DNA from: Eulemur rufifrons
Lineage: Eukaryota; Chordata; Mammalia; Primates; Lemuridae
Length of the DNA: 64,000 bases
Assembly: GCF_041146395.1 (NCBI RefSeq)
Contig: NC_090986.1
Location: 45,234,001 to 45,298,000 of the forward strand
Direction: 5' to 3'
Shown in pieces: positions 49,801 to 63,392 of this stretch (positions are counted from its first letter, which is position 1; every line of letters begins with the position of its first letter). Under the pieces are notes generated by a model. The model had not been told where the DNA came from, ran no database searches, and was given only the letters and a program-made list of their open reading frames with translations. The position numbers were made by a program, and so were the translations under genes.

Positions 49801-51335
49801 TTTAAATTTATTTTTTAAATAGTATCATTCACTGATTTTGTATCGAATGTATACTAGTTTTATAAAATAAATTGGGGAGCAATTTGGATCTCTATTATAA
49901 GAAAAAATTATTTAAATTTGGCACTGTCTACAATTTGAAAGTTTGGCAGAGCTCAAAAAAAAAGTGCCTGTTAAGTTTATATGCAAAGGTAGTAAACTAT
50001 TGACTCAACATTCAAAAATTATATTAACTAATTTTAATGAGTTATAACTTTCTCAAATATAACTATTTTGTGTAAGTTTAAAAATTTACTGATAGAAAGT
50101 GCTTCACAGTGTTCTTACCAATAGTATTTCTCCAACTATGAACTATTTTCACTGCTAATACCTTTTATTTGTGAAATCTCTCTTTTTTTGATCTGATATG
50201 TCATGTAATTATTTTTTATAAATAATTCATTTGAGCTTGAATAAAGGTAAATTCTTTAATTCTTTTGACCTGGGTTTCAATTAATGTGTCTGTTCATTTT
50301 AAAAATTTTTATGTATTAATTGTAGCTTTATTTGTATATAAGTAAAAGAAAATTTTATATTAAATTTTCATATCATAATCATGACTTTAAATTTTTTCTG
50401 TTATCATTTTTGTGAGTTTTTGTTTTGCTTTACATTTTATGAGACTTGTTATCTGCACAAAATTTCAGAATTATTTTATGTTTATAGTGAGTTCTTGCTT
50501 TTAACAATATTAACTGTCTTCATTTCTAATATTACTTTATGCTTTAATGTATATTTAGTTTGTTATTTGTCTAGATATCTTATTTTCCTGCTTTATATAT
50601 TCACATTTCTGAATTTATGTTCTTTTTCCTTGTGTCATAGGTATATTCTTTGTGACTTTTATATTGTATTGATTTTTGCTTGCTTTTTTCTCATCTGAAA
50701 TCTTTTACATTATACTGTATTAATTTATTTCTTTACATTCATTTTGTGTGGCCTTTTGAATGTAATATAAGCACCAATTTCCTTTCTTATATGGGACAAA
50801 GGCTACTAAATATATGTTGGTAAATATTTAACAACTAGCTCCTCCTCACCTCTCCCCCCAAAATAGAGGAAGAAAGGAAAGAAAGCAAGAAGGTAAGAAA
50901 GAAAATTTGTAGTGTTTGATAATTTCTCTGATATAAATACTTCCACATGGCTGAATTCAAGCTACCAACATCCCTGAAGAGATACATAGTATTGGCTCGC
51001 AAGCTTGTATGGATCTGTGTCTATTTTGTCCACAACCATATATCTAGTACCAAGTGCCATGCTGGACATACTGTAAAAATCTGGTAAAAAAAATATTGAA
51101 CAATGCAAAAAAAAACTGGAAGGATGTGAGGGACAGAGTAAAAGGGATAAAGGAATAAAAAGTATTTACAAATAGTCTTACTTCCCTGACAAAGAGTCAT
51201 AAAAATGTCAGTACAAAACATCTGAAAATTATTTTTAAAAATTGTTATGTATTTACTCATTTAATATCCCCTTCCTTGAAAGGGCATGTGTTATAATTCT
51301 CATATAATACATATAAAATATTTTATAGGACTGTT
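49801..51335. other. AT-rich sequence, possibly more antisense L1M
   Basis: The T-rich character and phrases such as 'gacctgggtttcaattaatg' may belong to the same antisense L1M, but I cannot confirm it. The 105-codon frame 50381-50698 (+) is Phe/Leu/Ile/Cys-rich with no start context, as expected from T-rich DNA. Purine-rich 'gaagaaaggaaagaaagcaa' lies at about 50870-50905. Confidence 0.35.
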
Positions 51336-51339
51336 ACAG

Positions 51340-51545
51340 GATTATTTAAGCTCTGTTTAAACTCTACGTACCATCTAGATGAATTACATTATCTCTCTAA
51401 GCTTCATTTTCATCATCTTATGTTATGAAGCACAATGGATTTATTAACGACTACCTCAGAAATTTGTGGCAAGGAGTAAATGAGAACAAACATGAAATTA
51501 CATAACACCTACCTTGGCATATTATAGATACTCACAGAGGTCACT
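51340..51545 (+). repeat. MIR SINE
   Basis: 'tctctctaagcttcattttc' 'atcatcttatg' then 'ggagtaaatgagaacaaaca' and 'acctaccttggcatattata' 'gatactcac' fit the MIR core and tail. Confidence 0.6.
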
Positions 51546-51689
51546 TTCCTTTGCTTCTTATTTTAACCTACTTTGTGACTGTGTTGGAGTCATCATTAAG
51601 CATAATCTGGAACACAGATTCATTCAATCCTCACTAAATTTGGAACATGTGCAAAGTACTGTGAGGCTGCTGTGTTTGGATTCCAGGGA

Positions 51690-52105
51690 TAGTGTGTCAG
51701 TTTTCTAATGTCATAATAACTCTGTGTAACAAACTATGTCAACACTCAGTCTCTCAAAACAATAAGCATTTATTTGGCTTTTAAGATTGCAGATTAATAA
51801 TTTAAACTGCACTACCATTCTGGTTTTGGCAGGGCTTACTAACCTAACCTGGCTGGGGGTACAGTGACTTGTTAGTTGGAAGCTAATGCATCTGGAAGTA
51901 GGCCAGGTGTGGGGTAGAGTTAGTTGGCTTGCTCTCTCATCATTTCAACAAGATAGACAAGCATGTTCTGACAGAGGTAGAAGCAGTTCAATATGCTCAA
52001 GCCACTCTATTGGCTATTGCCCCATTGGTCAAAGCAAGTCACACATCTGGGACCAGAGTCAACATGGAAGGACACTACTGAATGGCTTGGATACAGGTAG
52101 ATGTG
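51690..52105 (-). repeat. LTR-like repeat, antisense (old, family unsettled)
   Basis: 'actctgtgtaacaaactatg' 'tcaacactcagtctctcaaa' 'acaataagcatttatt', then 'ggctattgccccattggtca' 'aagcaagtcacacatctggg' and 'gacactactgaatggcttgg' 'ataca' follow a mammalian repeat that starts 'gtaacaaactaccccaaaacttagtggcttaaaacaa' in this orientation. The 86-codon + frame over it is not a gene. Confidence 0.55.
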
Positions 52106-54584
52106 AACAATTAGTGATATTAATGATATCTAAATATCAAAAGTAGGATTCAAAAATAAAGTTTTGGCACTGACCATTAAGAATTCAAATATCCTTAATG
52201 TATAGAATACCTGTATAGATAATTAAAACACAAAAGAGCATAAAGAATTTAGAAAGAAAGAAATGATCATTTTACTCAGAAATTATCATGAAAATCTTTA
52301 CAAAGGATTTGTAGCTTGAGATTGAAAATGGAAGGGAAAAATCTTTTACTGGAGGAAAAGTATCCATGAGCAACAGCATGAGGCAAGAACATATATGGTA
52401 TTTGGAGGTGAGAGTGAAAATCCTGGCTAAAGCAGGTTTGTGTTGGAGTGAGTGAAATATAACACTTCCGAATGTTTTGGATTAGGGTGACCTACAAATG
52501 CCAAGTTAAGATACTCAGACTTTATTATTTACTAAATCATTAGGAACTATAATACTAACAGAATCTAAAGAGAGAAATGCCTTTTAGATGTTAATTATAA
52601 TACATTTATACAAATTAAAATGGAAAAAATATTCATAGATATGACCTACGAAGAAATCAGGAGTCTGAGAATAAAATATCATCATCTCACCTTCGTGATA
52701 ATAAGTTAGAAAAAGGATCATATAAATATGAATTTAATTTTAAAGAAAAAATAATATAATGTGCTGATCATTTTATGTGTGCACCAAAAGAAAAGGAGGA
52801 GCAATGGCCAAGGTTAGAATAAGACCAATACGTCATCAGAAAGAGAAGTGCAAGAAGAATTGCTAGATGCAAAGTAACACATAAATCTTTAGTTTCTTTA
52901 TTAATTATTAGGAAATTAAATAGAATATACAATAGAATTTATATTGATCATTTTAATTAGTGGTCATGTATTTCTATAAAAATACAGCAGTTAGATAATT
53001 TCTATGTGTAAATATTTTAAAATCAGAGAAAAGTTGTTTTATATTTTGTGAATAAGAACTGATTCACTGATGTGCTTGAAATTGAAATTTTAAAATGTTT
53101 CATATAGCAGACCACTATTTATTGCTTTTCCTTAAACATAACTATGTACAAAATACTTCAAGTATGTAAATGTTGAGGGTGAGATATTTGTATAAAGTAA
53201 GGAAATAAAGAAAAATAGAAGGTGTGAATGGGTCTATATTAAATTATTTATAATAAATGAACAAACCCTTGATATAATTAAAAAGAAAATAGAATCATAA
53301 GCCTAATGTTATAAAATACCAAATAGTGCACTGAAAAGTTAAATATACCAGACTATATTTTCAAAGCATAATCAAGAATTCATATTATAATTTATGATAT
53401 CATAATCAGGGTAAATAAGATCAAGATTATTTTCTGAGTTAAGCACTTAACATAAAAATATATTAAGGATATATGGTATTTATATGTATTTTTTACAATA
53501 TACAAAATACTATTTTTAAAAGTGTTCAAAGAATTTGTTTTATCTCATTTCATATTTTAGCATAGTTTTATATATTTTTCAAAAATTTCATTATATTGGT
53601 AAATTTTAATTAAGAGATACTTTTCTGTCATTCAGCTAGGTAATTTTTATCTAATGGAGACGGGGAGGAGAGAGATATTCAAAATATATTATGTAAATTT
53701 GTTTCCAAGTTTATTCATGTTGCCCTATATTTCTCACAAGCATAGAATTTATGAAATTTGCTTTTAAGTGCACTCTGATGTAAATTAGAATCTATTTAAA
53801 GGTTCATGGTTTAGCTTGAGGAAAATTATAAATAACATTCTCTCAAACAGATTGGCAAACCCAAATGTTGCAGTATTTTACTTCTAATATTAATAGTAAA
53901 TTTTGCTTAATCTTGTTTCTATGTTGATTAATTTCCCTCCCTAAATCACAAATTAGATTCTCCTGTGCTATGTGTTCACATAAAGAGTTACTGGTAAAGT
54001 AATAAATTTCTACCTGTGTGGTGATCACATTTTTATTAGGTCAGTGCTCTAGGGCATAAAGGAGGCAATTTGAGATTTTGGGGAATCGAGCTCAAAACTG
54101 GGTACTAATAAGATTCAATTGGAAGTATCACATTATTGATGCTAATGTGAATCATTAAGACAAGCTTCATTCTGAAATACAAAATTACTTTTTCCTTATA
54201 TCAATGTATTAGATCTACCTAAAATAGTATACGCATATTTTTCTGTGCATTTAGGGCACCCCAAATATATTCCCATACAGCAGAGGATACTTAAAAGAGG
54301 TATGCAACATTAGTATCTATGTTAAGTTGACAGTTCAGGGTCAGTGAATAAATTCCATCAAATCCCAAGTGTTTGTTCTTGAGTTACTTCATCATGTACA
54401 TTGACCTTGACTCTATGCAGCTTCGTAGGTTTGCTTTCATTTGTGCCTCAAACTAGTTTGCTTTAGCTAACAGTATCATGATAAAGTTAATTAATCAAAT
54501 CCTTTTGCAAAAGATTTTTTACCCTTCAGTTCTTCTTCTTCTTTTAATGCATTTGTCCTTGTTTTAAATAATTTATAATGGCTG
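52106..54584. other. Unassigned AT-rich sequence
   Basis: No recognised element, gene or RNA. It is long and AT-rich, with only short chance frames. Confidence 0.45.
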
Positions 54585-54929
54585 CAGTTCTTAAACTTTT
54601 GGTCTTAGGACTCCTTTACAGGCTTAAAATTTGTTAAGGACCTGAAGAGCTTTTGTTTATGTAGTTGATATCTATTAATATGTACCATATAGAAATTAAA
54701 ACTGAAATGGAAAATATGTTTTTAACATTTTTAAATAAAAATCAACCCGCTAGATGTTAAATAAAAATAAACCCACTAGATGGTAACATAAGTAACACAC
54801 TTAAATAAAAAATAATATTTTCCAAAAATTAACAGTGAGACAAATAGAATTCTTTGGCAAATTCCATTAAAATCTCTATGAATAGAAGATGATTGGATTC
54901 TTATACTATCTCCTTCTGTATTCAATCTA

Positions 54930-55335
54930 TTAGGATCTATTTTTTTATTGAAGTATGTGAGGAAAATCCAACTTCACAAAGATACACAATTGGATAAGGG
55001 AGACTTGTTTGAATTGTCTTTTCAGAAAATAGTGGACATACTTTTTTGATACTACACCAAACTCAACAAATGGTAATTTATTAAAGGTTGGCTGCAATGT
55101 GGAATCTGAAACCATATTAATGAATTTTTGTACTTACGTTGAAATTTGTGGGTCTATTGTGCACTTTGAATGGATTTTCTTTTTACTCAAGTATGATTTG
55201 TAAACTATGTTTTGGCATTTTGGAAAATATTGGTATATATAGATATGCAAATCTTCCAAATGTTGAAACATTTCATGATACAGTATAGGGAAAAAAATAC
55301 CATTCACTAATAGCAGCAGTAATCTCATCACTGTT
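54930..55335 (-). pseudogene. hAT transposase C-terminal remnant (dimerisation region)
   Basis: hAT transposases cut out their element in the nucleus, and the C-terminal hATC region makes the dimer. On the minus strand, 55331-55134 reads FQHLEDLHIYIYQYFPKCQ, close to the 'LEDL..YI.QYFP' block of Charlie-type transposases. In another frame, down to about 54935, it reads SLPYPIVYLCEVGFSSHTSI, the hATC signature 'LP.P..YLCE.GFSS'. At least one frame change lies between them, and a stop follows. The N-terminal zinc finger and most of the catalytic domain are absent. It is dead. Confidence 0.75.
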
Positions 55336-55692
55336 CAGAATCTGTTAATCTCAAAGGAAAAGGTAAAAGTTTCCCAAATTCTGATTTTCACTTGAAATTT
55401 TAATGTAACATCAGCAACAAATACTATTACTTTTTTTCTTGACTAACAGGTTTGCTTTGTTCATTCTCAAGACACTGCCTACCAAATGCCCAAGGCTGAA
55501 TAGTTATAGATTCCTTCTCAGTTACTCTTTCAAATAAAAAATGGTGTTCCATGATATAACTTCCATGATAACATTTCACAAAATAACTCAGACAATTATA
55601 CAGGTATTTTTCCTCAAAACAAACACTATATTTGTACAGCAAAAATACTTAAAGTGTATTTCTTATTTTGTCACTCAGAATAATAAAAATTC

Positions 55693-55990
55693 TGCTGGGT
55701 GTGGTGGCTCATATCTCTAATACTGGCACTGTAAGAGGCCAAGGCAGGAGGATTACTTGAGGCCAAGAGTTCAATACCAGCTTGAGCAACATGGTAAGAC
55801 ACCATCTCTACCAAAAAAAAAAAAAAGGAAGAAAGAACAAAATAACCAGCCATGGTGGTGTGCACTTGTAGTCACAGCTACTCAAGAGGCTGAGGTAGGA
55901 GAATCTCTTGAGCCCAGGAGTTTGAGACTATAGTGAGTTATGATGATGCCACTGCACTCCATCCTGTCCAAAAAGAAAAAGAAAACAAAA
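55693..55990 (+). mobile_element. Alu SINE inserted in the hAT element
   Basis: Left arm 'tgctgggtgtggtggctcat', 'ggattacttgaggccaagag', A-rich middle 'accaaaaaaaaaaaaaagga', right arm 'aaccagccatggtggtgtgc', 'gagcccaggagtttgagact' and 'gatgatgccactgcactcca'. The end is truncated to 'tcctgtccaaaaagaaaaag'. It is old-type and diverged, and must be younger than the hAT copy it interrupts. Confidence 0.93.
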
Positions 55991-56300
55991 AGATGTAATT
56001 CAAAAAGATTTAATAAGATTAATGACATTTACTACTTCATCAAGGCATTCATAGATGAAACTGGATTTTCTTTTTCTTACAAGTTTATATAGTGACTATT
56101 AGTTTAGTGCCACTGTCTTGATCCATGCTAAGGAGCCAAGACTTTAACCCACCATTGCTTTGGCACCTTCTGTGCAAATATCAACACAGTAAAAGGGAAA
56201 ATAACATTATAGTACTATTATGAAAGGATTTTCAATCTCAAGGACCTTTGACCCCATGGTAGTACCAGGTGGTCCACAGACCATAGTTAGAGAAGTGTTG

Positions 56301-56447
56301 ATCTGTTAATTGAAAGTCATATACTCGTGAGCACAGATTAAATTATTTCATTGACGTTATACAAAATTCAAATTGTTTCCACAGTAAAGTTTTCAAATAT
56401 AGAATATGTATGAATCAATAGTATTTTCCATCACAATAGTATTTTCC
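56301..56447. other. Short gap with a 17-bp direct repeat
   Basis: 'caatagtattttccatc' occurs twice in a row (about 56415-56431 and 56434-56450), just before the MLT1-like LTR. Confidence 0.7.
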
Positions 56448-56822
56448 ATCTTAGTTCATTTATTCTTTTATAACAAACTACTTTAGACTGGATAATTTCT
56501 AACAACAGAAATTTATTGCTAACAATTCTGAAGGCTAGAAAGTCCAAGATCAATGTGCCACTCAGATTCAGTGTCTGGTGAAGGCTTGCTCTCTGCCTGA
56601 AAGATGGCACCTTCCACTGGGTCCACACATGATAAAGGTACACACAAACTCCCTTGGTCCTTTTGTAGAAGGTCATTAATCTCATTTATGAAGGCAAAGC
56701 CCTCATGACCTAATCACCTTCCAAAGGCACTTCTTCTTAATGCCACCACATTAATTTTGAGTGAATATCAACAATTGATATGTGTGTGGGGGGGGATATA
56801 AACATTCATATCACAGCAGAAA
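56448..56822 (-). repeat. MLT1-like LTR (ERVL-MaLR), antisense
   Basis: 'ttataacaaactactttaga' 'ctggataatttctaacaaca' 'gaaatttattgc', 'tctgaaggctagaaagtcca' 'agatcaatgtgccactcaga' 'ttcagtgtctggtgaagg', 'cctcatgacctaatcacctt' and the end 'atataaacattcatatcaca' give the reversed MLT1 order. This is a solo LTR of an ancient non-autonomous retrovirus-like element. No internal genes are seen. Confidence 0.85.
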
Positions 56823-56999
56823 ATAAATTTAATTTCCCATCTCTGAAAGTACATTTTCATAAATTTGGAAAAGCTGCTTGGGTCTCTATCTTTTAATTCT
56901 AATATTTGACATTATGGTATAATAGGAAAAGCATGACTTCCATGCCAGACATATATATATTCAATTCCTAGTCACACCCTGGAAGAATTTTAATTCTAG
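56823..56999. other. Spacer between two inverted MLT1-like LTRs
   Basis: Unassigned. '(ATATAT)' occurs near 56951. Confidence 0.5.
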
Positions 57000-57362
57000 T
57001 TTCTATGGTCTGAATATATCCCTGTCCCCAGCCCAAGTTTACCTGTGAAAATGATTTCCAATGTGGTGTCAATAGGAGGTATGGCCTTTCAGGTGTTTAA
57101 GTCCTTAGGATGCAGCCCTCCTAAATAGGATTAGTGACTTTACAAAAGATATGGAAGGAAGTTGTTCCTCCTTTTTACCATGTGAGGATGCAGCAAGAGG
57201 CACCATGTATGAAGCAGAGAATGAACCTTCACCTGACATTGAATCTACTGGCACCTTGATCTTGGATTTCTCTCAGCATCCACAACCATGAAAAATAAAT
57301 TTCTGTTATTTATAAATTAGCCAGTCTAAGATATTTTGTTACAGCAACATGAATTAAGGCAC
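57000..57362 (+). repeat. MLT1-like LTR (ERVL-MaLR), sense
   Basis: 'ttctatggtctgaatatatc' 'cctgtccccagccc' (start), 'aggaggtatggcctttcagg', 'taaataggattagtgacttt', 'ccatgtgaggatgcagcaag', 'ggcaccttgatcttggattt', the poly(A)-signal region 'gaaaaataaatttctgttat', and the end 'tattttgttacagcaacatg'. It is full length as a solo LTR and lies opposite to the copy at 56.45 kb. Confidence 0.9.
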
Positions 57363-57664
57363 CAGTCAAGTAAGATTATTTTTTAAAGTTTGGGTAAATA
57401 GTAGTGCTTCGATTAGTTCCCCTAACCACCCAAGTTATCTCTTTTAAATTTGTTTTTTCAATATTAAAAATTACTGGAAGTTTATATTTTTTGTATCTAG
57501 CTCTCTTAGTTATGTCAAAACTTTTGTCATAGCCCTATTATTTTTCTCTGACAGACAAGTGTCAGATGATTATTTATTTTCTTTAGCAAGCTTCCCCTTC
57601 TCTTGTAATTTTGTTTGTCATTTCATGGCTCTTTGACGAAATGACTTCACTGATGGGGTGTCTC
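57363..57664. other. Unassigned sequence
   Basis: Nothing is recognised. Confidence 0.4.
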
Positions 57665-57667
57665 CAT

Positions 57668-57800
57668 GAATTCCATTAATGATCTAAAAAATACTTATTG
57701 GGCACATATGATGTGTCAGGCATGGTCCTAGGGACTGGAAGATCAACTGACAAGCGCTCAGTTATGGTATCTGCTCTCATAGAGTTTATAGTCTTGAGGT
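57668..57800 (-). repeat. L2 3' end, antisense
   Basis: 'cttattgggcacatatgatg' 'tgtcaggcatggtcctaggg' 'actggaagatcaactgacaa' and 'ctgctctcatagagtttata' follow reversed L2 ('tttattgagcgcctactatgtgccaggcactgttctagg...ctcatggagcttaca'). Confidence 0.8.
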
Positions 57801-57844
57801 AGAAATAGCCAAGTAACAGGTAACTCTTTGGGGTACATTTTAAA

Positions 57845-58325
57845 ATATTTTTGAAAATTCCTTGATATTCCTTCCTTCAAGAGGTGGGGCCTGATTCTCT
57901 TCCTCTTGACAATAGGGTCCTTTTTAAAGAATAAAACAAATTAGACATGATGGCTTGAGACTTTGCAGAGTAGGTGATACAAGACCCAGTAGCTTCATTC
58001 TTGCACTCTCCCTGGGATTGTTCACTCTGGGAATGCTAACAGCCATGTGAAGAGAGTCATGTAGTAAGGAACAGAAGCTTCTGCCAACAGCTATGTGGAT
58101 ATGCCATATTGGAAGCAGAGTCTCAGCCCCAGTCTGGCTTTCAGATGACCACAGCCCAAGCTGATCTCCTGACTGAAACTTCATGCAGATCTCTCAGTCA
58201 AATCTCAGTGAAGCCATTCCCAGATTCCTGATGCACAAAAACTGTGAAATAATAAATGTTTGTTGTTTTATGCCACTAATATTTGAAGTTTTGTGTTATG
58301 CAACAACAGATAATGAATATACTAC
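57845..58325 (+). repeat. MLT1-like LTR (ERVL-MaLR, other subtype), sense
   Basis: 'attccttccttcaagaggtg' 'gggcctgattctcttcctct' (start region), 'atgccatattggaagcagag', and the end 'gaaataataaatgtttgttg' 'ttttatgccactaatatttg' 'aagttttgtgttatgcaaca' 'acagataatg'. The last block is the hallmark end of one MLT1 branch. Frames inside (57924-58184 -, 58183-58395 +) are incidental. Confidence 0.75.
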
Positions 58326-58875
58326 TGTTGAATGGGTAAATCCAGTTGGAGAGGTAAGCATAGGATATATGGGAGTTTGGAAGTACAGTGTCTAAACCAG
58401 TGTGATGAGGTTTCTGACTATAAGTAATATTTAAACTGAGACCTGCTGAAGAAGAACAGAAATTATATAAGATTATTAATTTTTTCCTTTTACCTTAAGT
58501 GCCTAGATGCCCCAGCTGACACTGTCTCTATTTAAAATTTTGTTATGTTTTTCATCATGAATTTTTGTATTTATTTTGAATTTTAAAAATATTTCATTAA
58601 AATATAATTTATCCCAATTATTTATTTTTTTGGCACTTCTTTAAACTTTGCACTTAGGGCTCACTCACTTTACCTAGTTTCAGTGCTGCTGGGGCAAGAG
58701 TAGTGTTTCAGGGAGTGAAATATGAATGTTCAAAAACTGGGAAGAAACAGAAAACACAAAGTTTGGAGTATTTTTATACAGTTGTGAACACATATTTCAA
58801 AGGATTCCTTATGCACCAATAACATCATTCAGTTTCCTTAGAGAATAGGTAGACTTATTGAGATATAAAGGAAAG
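58326..58875. other. Unassigned sequence
   Basis: Nothing is recognised. Confidence 0.4.
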
Positions 58876-58879
58876 AAAT

Positions 58880-59085
58880 TTCTATTTAAATTCTAGATTT
58901 ACTCCATCTAAATTTATGATCTTTGACAAGTTGCTTAAGCTCTTTGAGCCTCAGTTTTCTGCAAGATGGGAATCATAAAGCCCACATAACAGGTTGTTGT
59001 AAAGATCAAGTAGGATGATAAATATGAGACCACCTAGTTCATTAGCGGTAGGTCAGTATTCAATTAATGATAATTCATTTAGAGA
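58880..59085 (+). repeat. MIR SINE
   Basis: 'ctttgacaagttgcttaagc' 'tctttgagcctcagttttct' 'gcaagatgggaatcataaag' and 'acaggttgttgtaaagatca' are in textbook MIR order, and the tail reads 'cctagttcattagcggtagg'. Confidence 0.9.
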
Positions 59086-59339
59086 CTGTTGGCTTGACCC
59101 TTTCGGTTGTTATAATTGAGTGCTGAGTATAAAACCTTTGTTTTAGAAAATAGTTTGATTCTTTTGTTCTAAATGAATTTCTTAACCATGGTTTATATAT
59201 TTTTGTCTGCTCAGACAATATTATAAAGCCATCTTATAGTTTATTTCTATTTTAATATCTCATGGTGTTTTTTTGAAAAAACTTGAACAATAGTTATATG
59301 AAAGGTAAAAAAAAGAAACTACCAGTTTGTGCTAATTGC

Positions 59340-59550
59340 ATATCAACTCAGTGTTTAGTACTTTAAAGACATCCCATTTTATTCTTGCAAGAAAGATACT
59401 TTTGTTATCCCTATTATACAGCTGTGAAAACCTATGTCCTGAGGGTTTAGTTACCTGCCCAAGTCATGCAGCTGATAGAACCTGGATTTCCGCACAGGCA
59501 CCCTGATTGGAGAGACTCCACTCTATCACTCTGGTCTACCTACTCTTGAG
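59340..59550 (-). repeat. MIR SINE, antisense
   Basis: 'tttagtactttaaagacatc' 'ccattttattcttgcaagaa' 'agatacttttgttatcccta' 'ttatacagctgtgaaaacc', 'tacctgcccaagtcatgcag' 'ctgatagaacctggatttcc' and 'gagagactccactctatcac' give nearly the whole reversed MIR. Confidence 0.88.
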
Positions 59551-62105
59551 ATTTATGCTTTTTATTTGACTTAGAAAGCTCTTCATAGACTGATACTGAT
59601 TTCACCTAGAAAATGTCTGCTTTTGTTTACTTTTTTACGTTAGTTTTTTCACTATCTCAATTTATCCCCTCTAATTTTATGTTTTTTAACATTTCAAAAA
59701 GTATCTTTTATTAATAGGGGTAACATTATCAAAGGCTTTAAAATTTCTAAAGATACAGCATTTATTGGTTGTTCATTTAACATAATTATTCAATATCTCA
59801 AAGAAATTTATTAAATTTCCAAGTCATGTTTGCAGGCTTCAAGGGAGAATAAATATGTTTTGGAAAAAATAGACAATATAAAACAGCACATTGGCTGTTT
59901 AATGACTTCTCCTACTATTCCTTGTGGTAGTAGTCTGGTCTGTAACATTCTGGTCATTCTTCTTAAAAGTAAATTTAGTAATATTTTATTATAACACTAA
60001 CAAAAATTATTTTAGATGCCTTATGCTTTAAATTTTTTTTATTTCTAATATTTTGTATCATCTTTGCTGTCCTTTAACCTACTTCTATTGATATAAATAT
60101 ATACTTATACATTTAGATAGATATGTATTTTTTATTCAAAATTTTTAAAGCACAATTTTGCATTTATTTAAAGTTTAAACTTAAACTACCAATAGGTATT
60201 TTTTTAAATTAAATACTATGTTGAAATTACACAATGATTTACATATTACACTGAAATGCTGTCAGAGGAATATATCTTTGGTTTACAACATCCTGTAACT
60301 ATTGACCAGGGCTATGTTCAGCTAGTGACCTAGGATTGATGTGCTCCACACATTGTTACTAGAATAATTAATCATGAGTATGTGAGCATACAGAGATTTG
60401 CAGATATTGACATTTTTCTCATCAGCAAAAAGTATTTGCTAATGTTATTGCTATAAATATTTTGGGGAACTTTCTTAATAAAACTCAATATTTACTAGTA
60501 TGTATTTTTGTAACTTGCCTTTCCTTTCACTTGGATTTAAATATTTAACAATTTAAAATCCTTCAGAGATATTCATAAAAACCATTTTCTTTTTTTCTTT
60601 ATTGTTTTAGATTTTAATTGCTATCTGTAAACAATTTTATTAAATATGCTGTTTCAATGTTTTCTGTATGCCAATAAAATTTTTAACTTTCTTAGTGTCT
60701 ATAACTAGCTTTCTTAACAGATCCTATCAATTTTTGTTGCAATGCATTGCTTTCTCCCTAGAGCACTAATGCACTTTTGTGAAGTGGTGGCTAGTACTGT
60801 ACTTAGCAGAGTAAAGAAAACTGATTAATTGCTTTTAGAATAGTAAATGAACCCTTTTAATTTAATGAATATTTCAACAGAATCAATTCACTTTGTCTCT
60901 CTAAAGGCAAAATCCCATAGGGAGAATTTCTTTGGGGTGACCTAGAGAGCAAATTGGAACCTCTGTGAGGTTGGCATACAACCATATGTTTTCTCAAGCA
61001 TGTAGATTATCTGTATACCTCTAATATATTACTCCTAACCTAATATACATTGTGTTAAGAGTTTAGATTTACAAATTATCCTTCAGTATTGTGAGTTGTA
61101 AGGCCAGGGCATGGGTATTCTCTGTCTGAGATCTGTTTATACTAAGTATAATGTTGAAGTTGTATTACTTAAAAGGCAGGAGAGTATAATGAATAGGTTG
61201 GTAGATGAAGAGCATGTCCATGTGTGGTAAAGTGAATGAACTGCATCTTAAATCCTGAGAACTTGACACAATGCAACTCATTTATGTGACATAGTCATTT
61301 AGATCTTTGAACTAGCTTGGTTTTATAATCATAGTCTTAGATTATAAGCCAAAAAGCATGGCAATTGTTTTTTTTTCCTATTGACTTAAACTTTTACTTA
61401 TTTTTTAAACTTAGTCTATGGGGCTTGTTTTTTCATTTGTTTAAAAATGTAGTAACCACCTTGATTAATTATTAATTGGTTTTCTGAACAATTATTTGTC
61501 TCTGGTGGAAAATAGCCTGATGATAATTATTGATATCAATCTCATCTAAGTGAACTATTATCATGTTTTTATAAATGCATATACATAAATATATATTTGG
61601 GAAATTTTTAAGACATTAAAATATCACCCTCAGAGGTAAGATCGGTATTCATTAAAATCATATGCACAGTTTGGTATTTCTGATACTTTTGGCAATTTAA
61701 TTTTGCTGATTTTTATAGAAACTTCAAATGTATGCCTCATGACTGCTTAATACGAATGATCTGAGAGCAAAGCAAAACAATTTAAAAATTATAAGATAAT
61801 TGATATTAACATTCCACCTACTCAAAAATATGCCTTTTCATATGCACAGTATGCTAAAATAAGTTGCAATTTTTTCATTTGCATCTATTTATTTTAATAT
61901 TTGCTTATAATTATTTTTCTTTTTTGGCTGTGTGGTTTGAAAATAATACTGATACTTCTATTCTTCAGTCCTATAAAGTGTCCTAAATATATATTCATTA
62001 AATTCAAATCAATGGAGATTTATAAAATGTCGTGATGTACCTATATTAAGAAGGCTAGCCAACACAGCATAAAGTTGAATAATAAAACACTGTATAAAAA
62101 GAAAT
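59551..62105. other. Unassigned AT-rich sequence
   Basis: A long stretch with no recognised element and no open frame worth note. 61.1-61.3 kb is slightly richer in GC. Confidence 0.45.
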
Positions 62106-62111
62106 TACAGT

Positions 62112-63390
<1,279 letters not shown>

Positions 63391-63392
63391 TG

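Larger units (their letters stand above)
54585..56300 (-). mobile_element. hAT transposon (Charlie-like), internally deleted, split by an Alu
   Basis: The left end 'cagttcttaaacttttggtc' and the right end 'accatagttagagaagtgtt' 'g' are worn inverted repeats of the hAT form CAG(TG)GTTCTCAAAC. 'aaagagcttttgtttatgta' and 'tgtaccatatagaaattaaa' are subterminal landmarks of the family. The transposase C-terminus runs on the minus strand. Without the Alu it is about 1.4 kb, shorter than an autonomous copy. A small 26-bp tandem duplication ('aaataaaaatcaacccgcta...') is at about 54733-54785. No matching 8-bp target duplication can be seen. Confidence 0.8.

Noticed and set aside
50381..50698. 105-codon + frame rich in Phe, Leu and Cys that looks like a multi-pass membrane protein
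   Set aside because: T-rich DNA produces such hydrophobic frames by chance, and the area may be antisense L1M. No domain or start context supports a gene.
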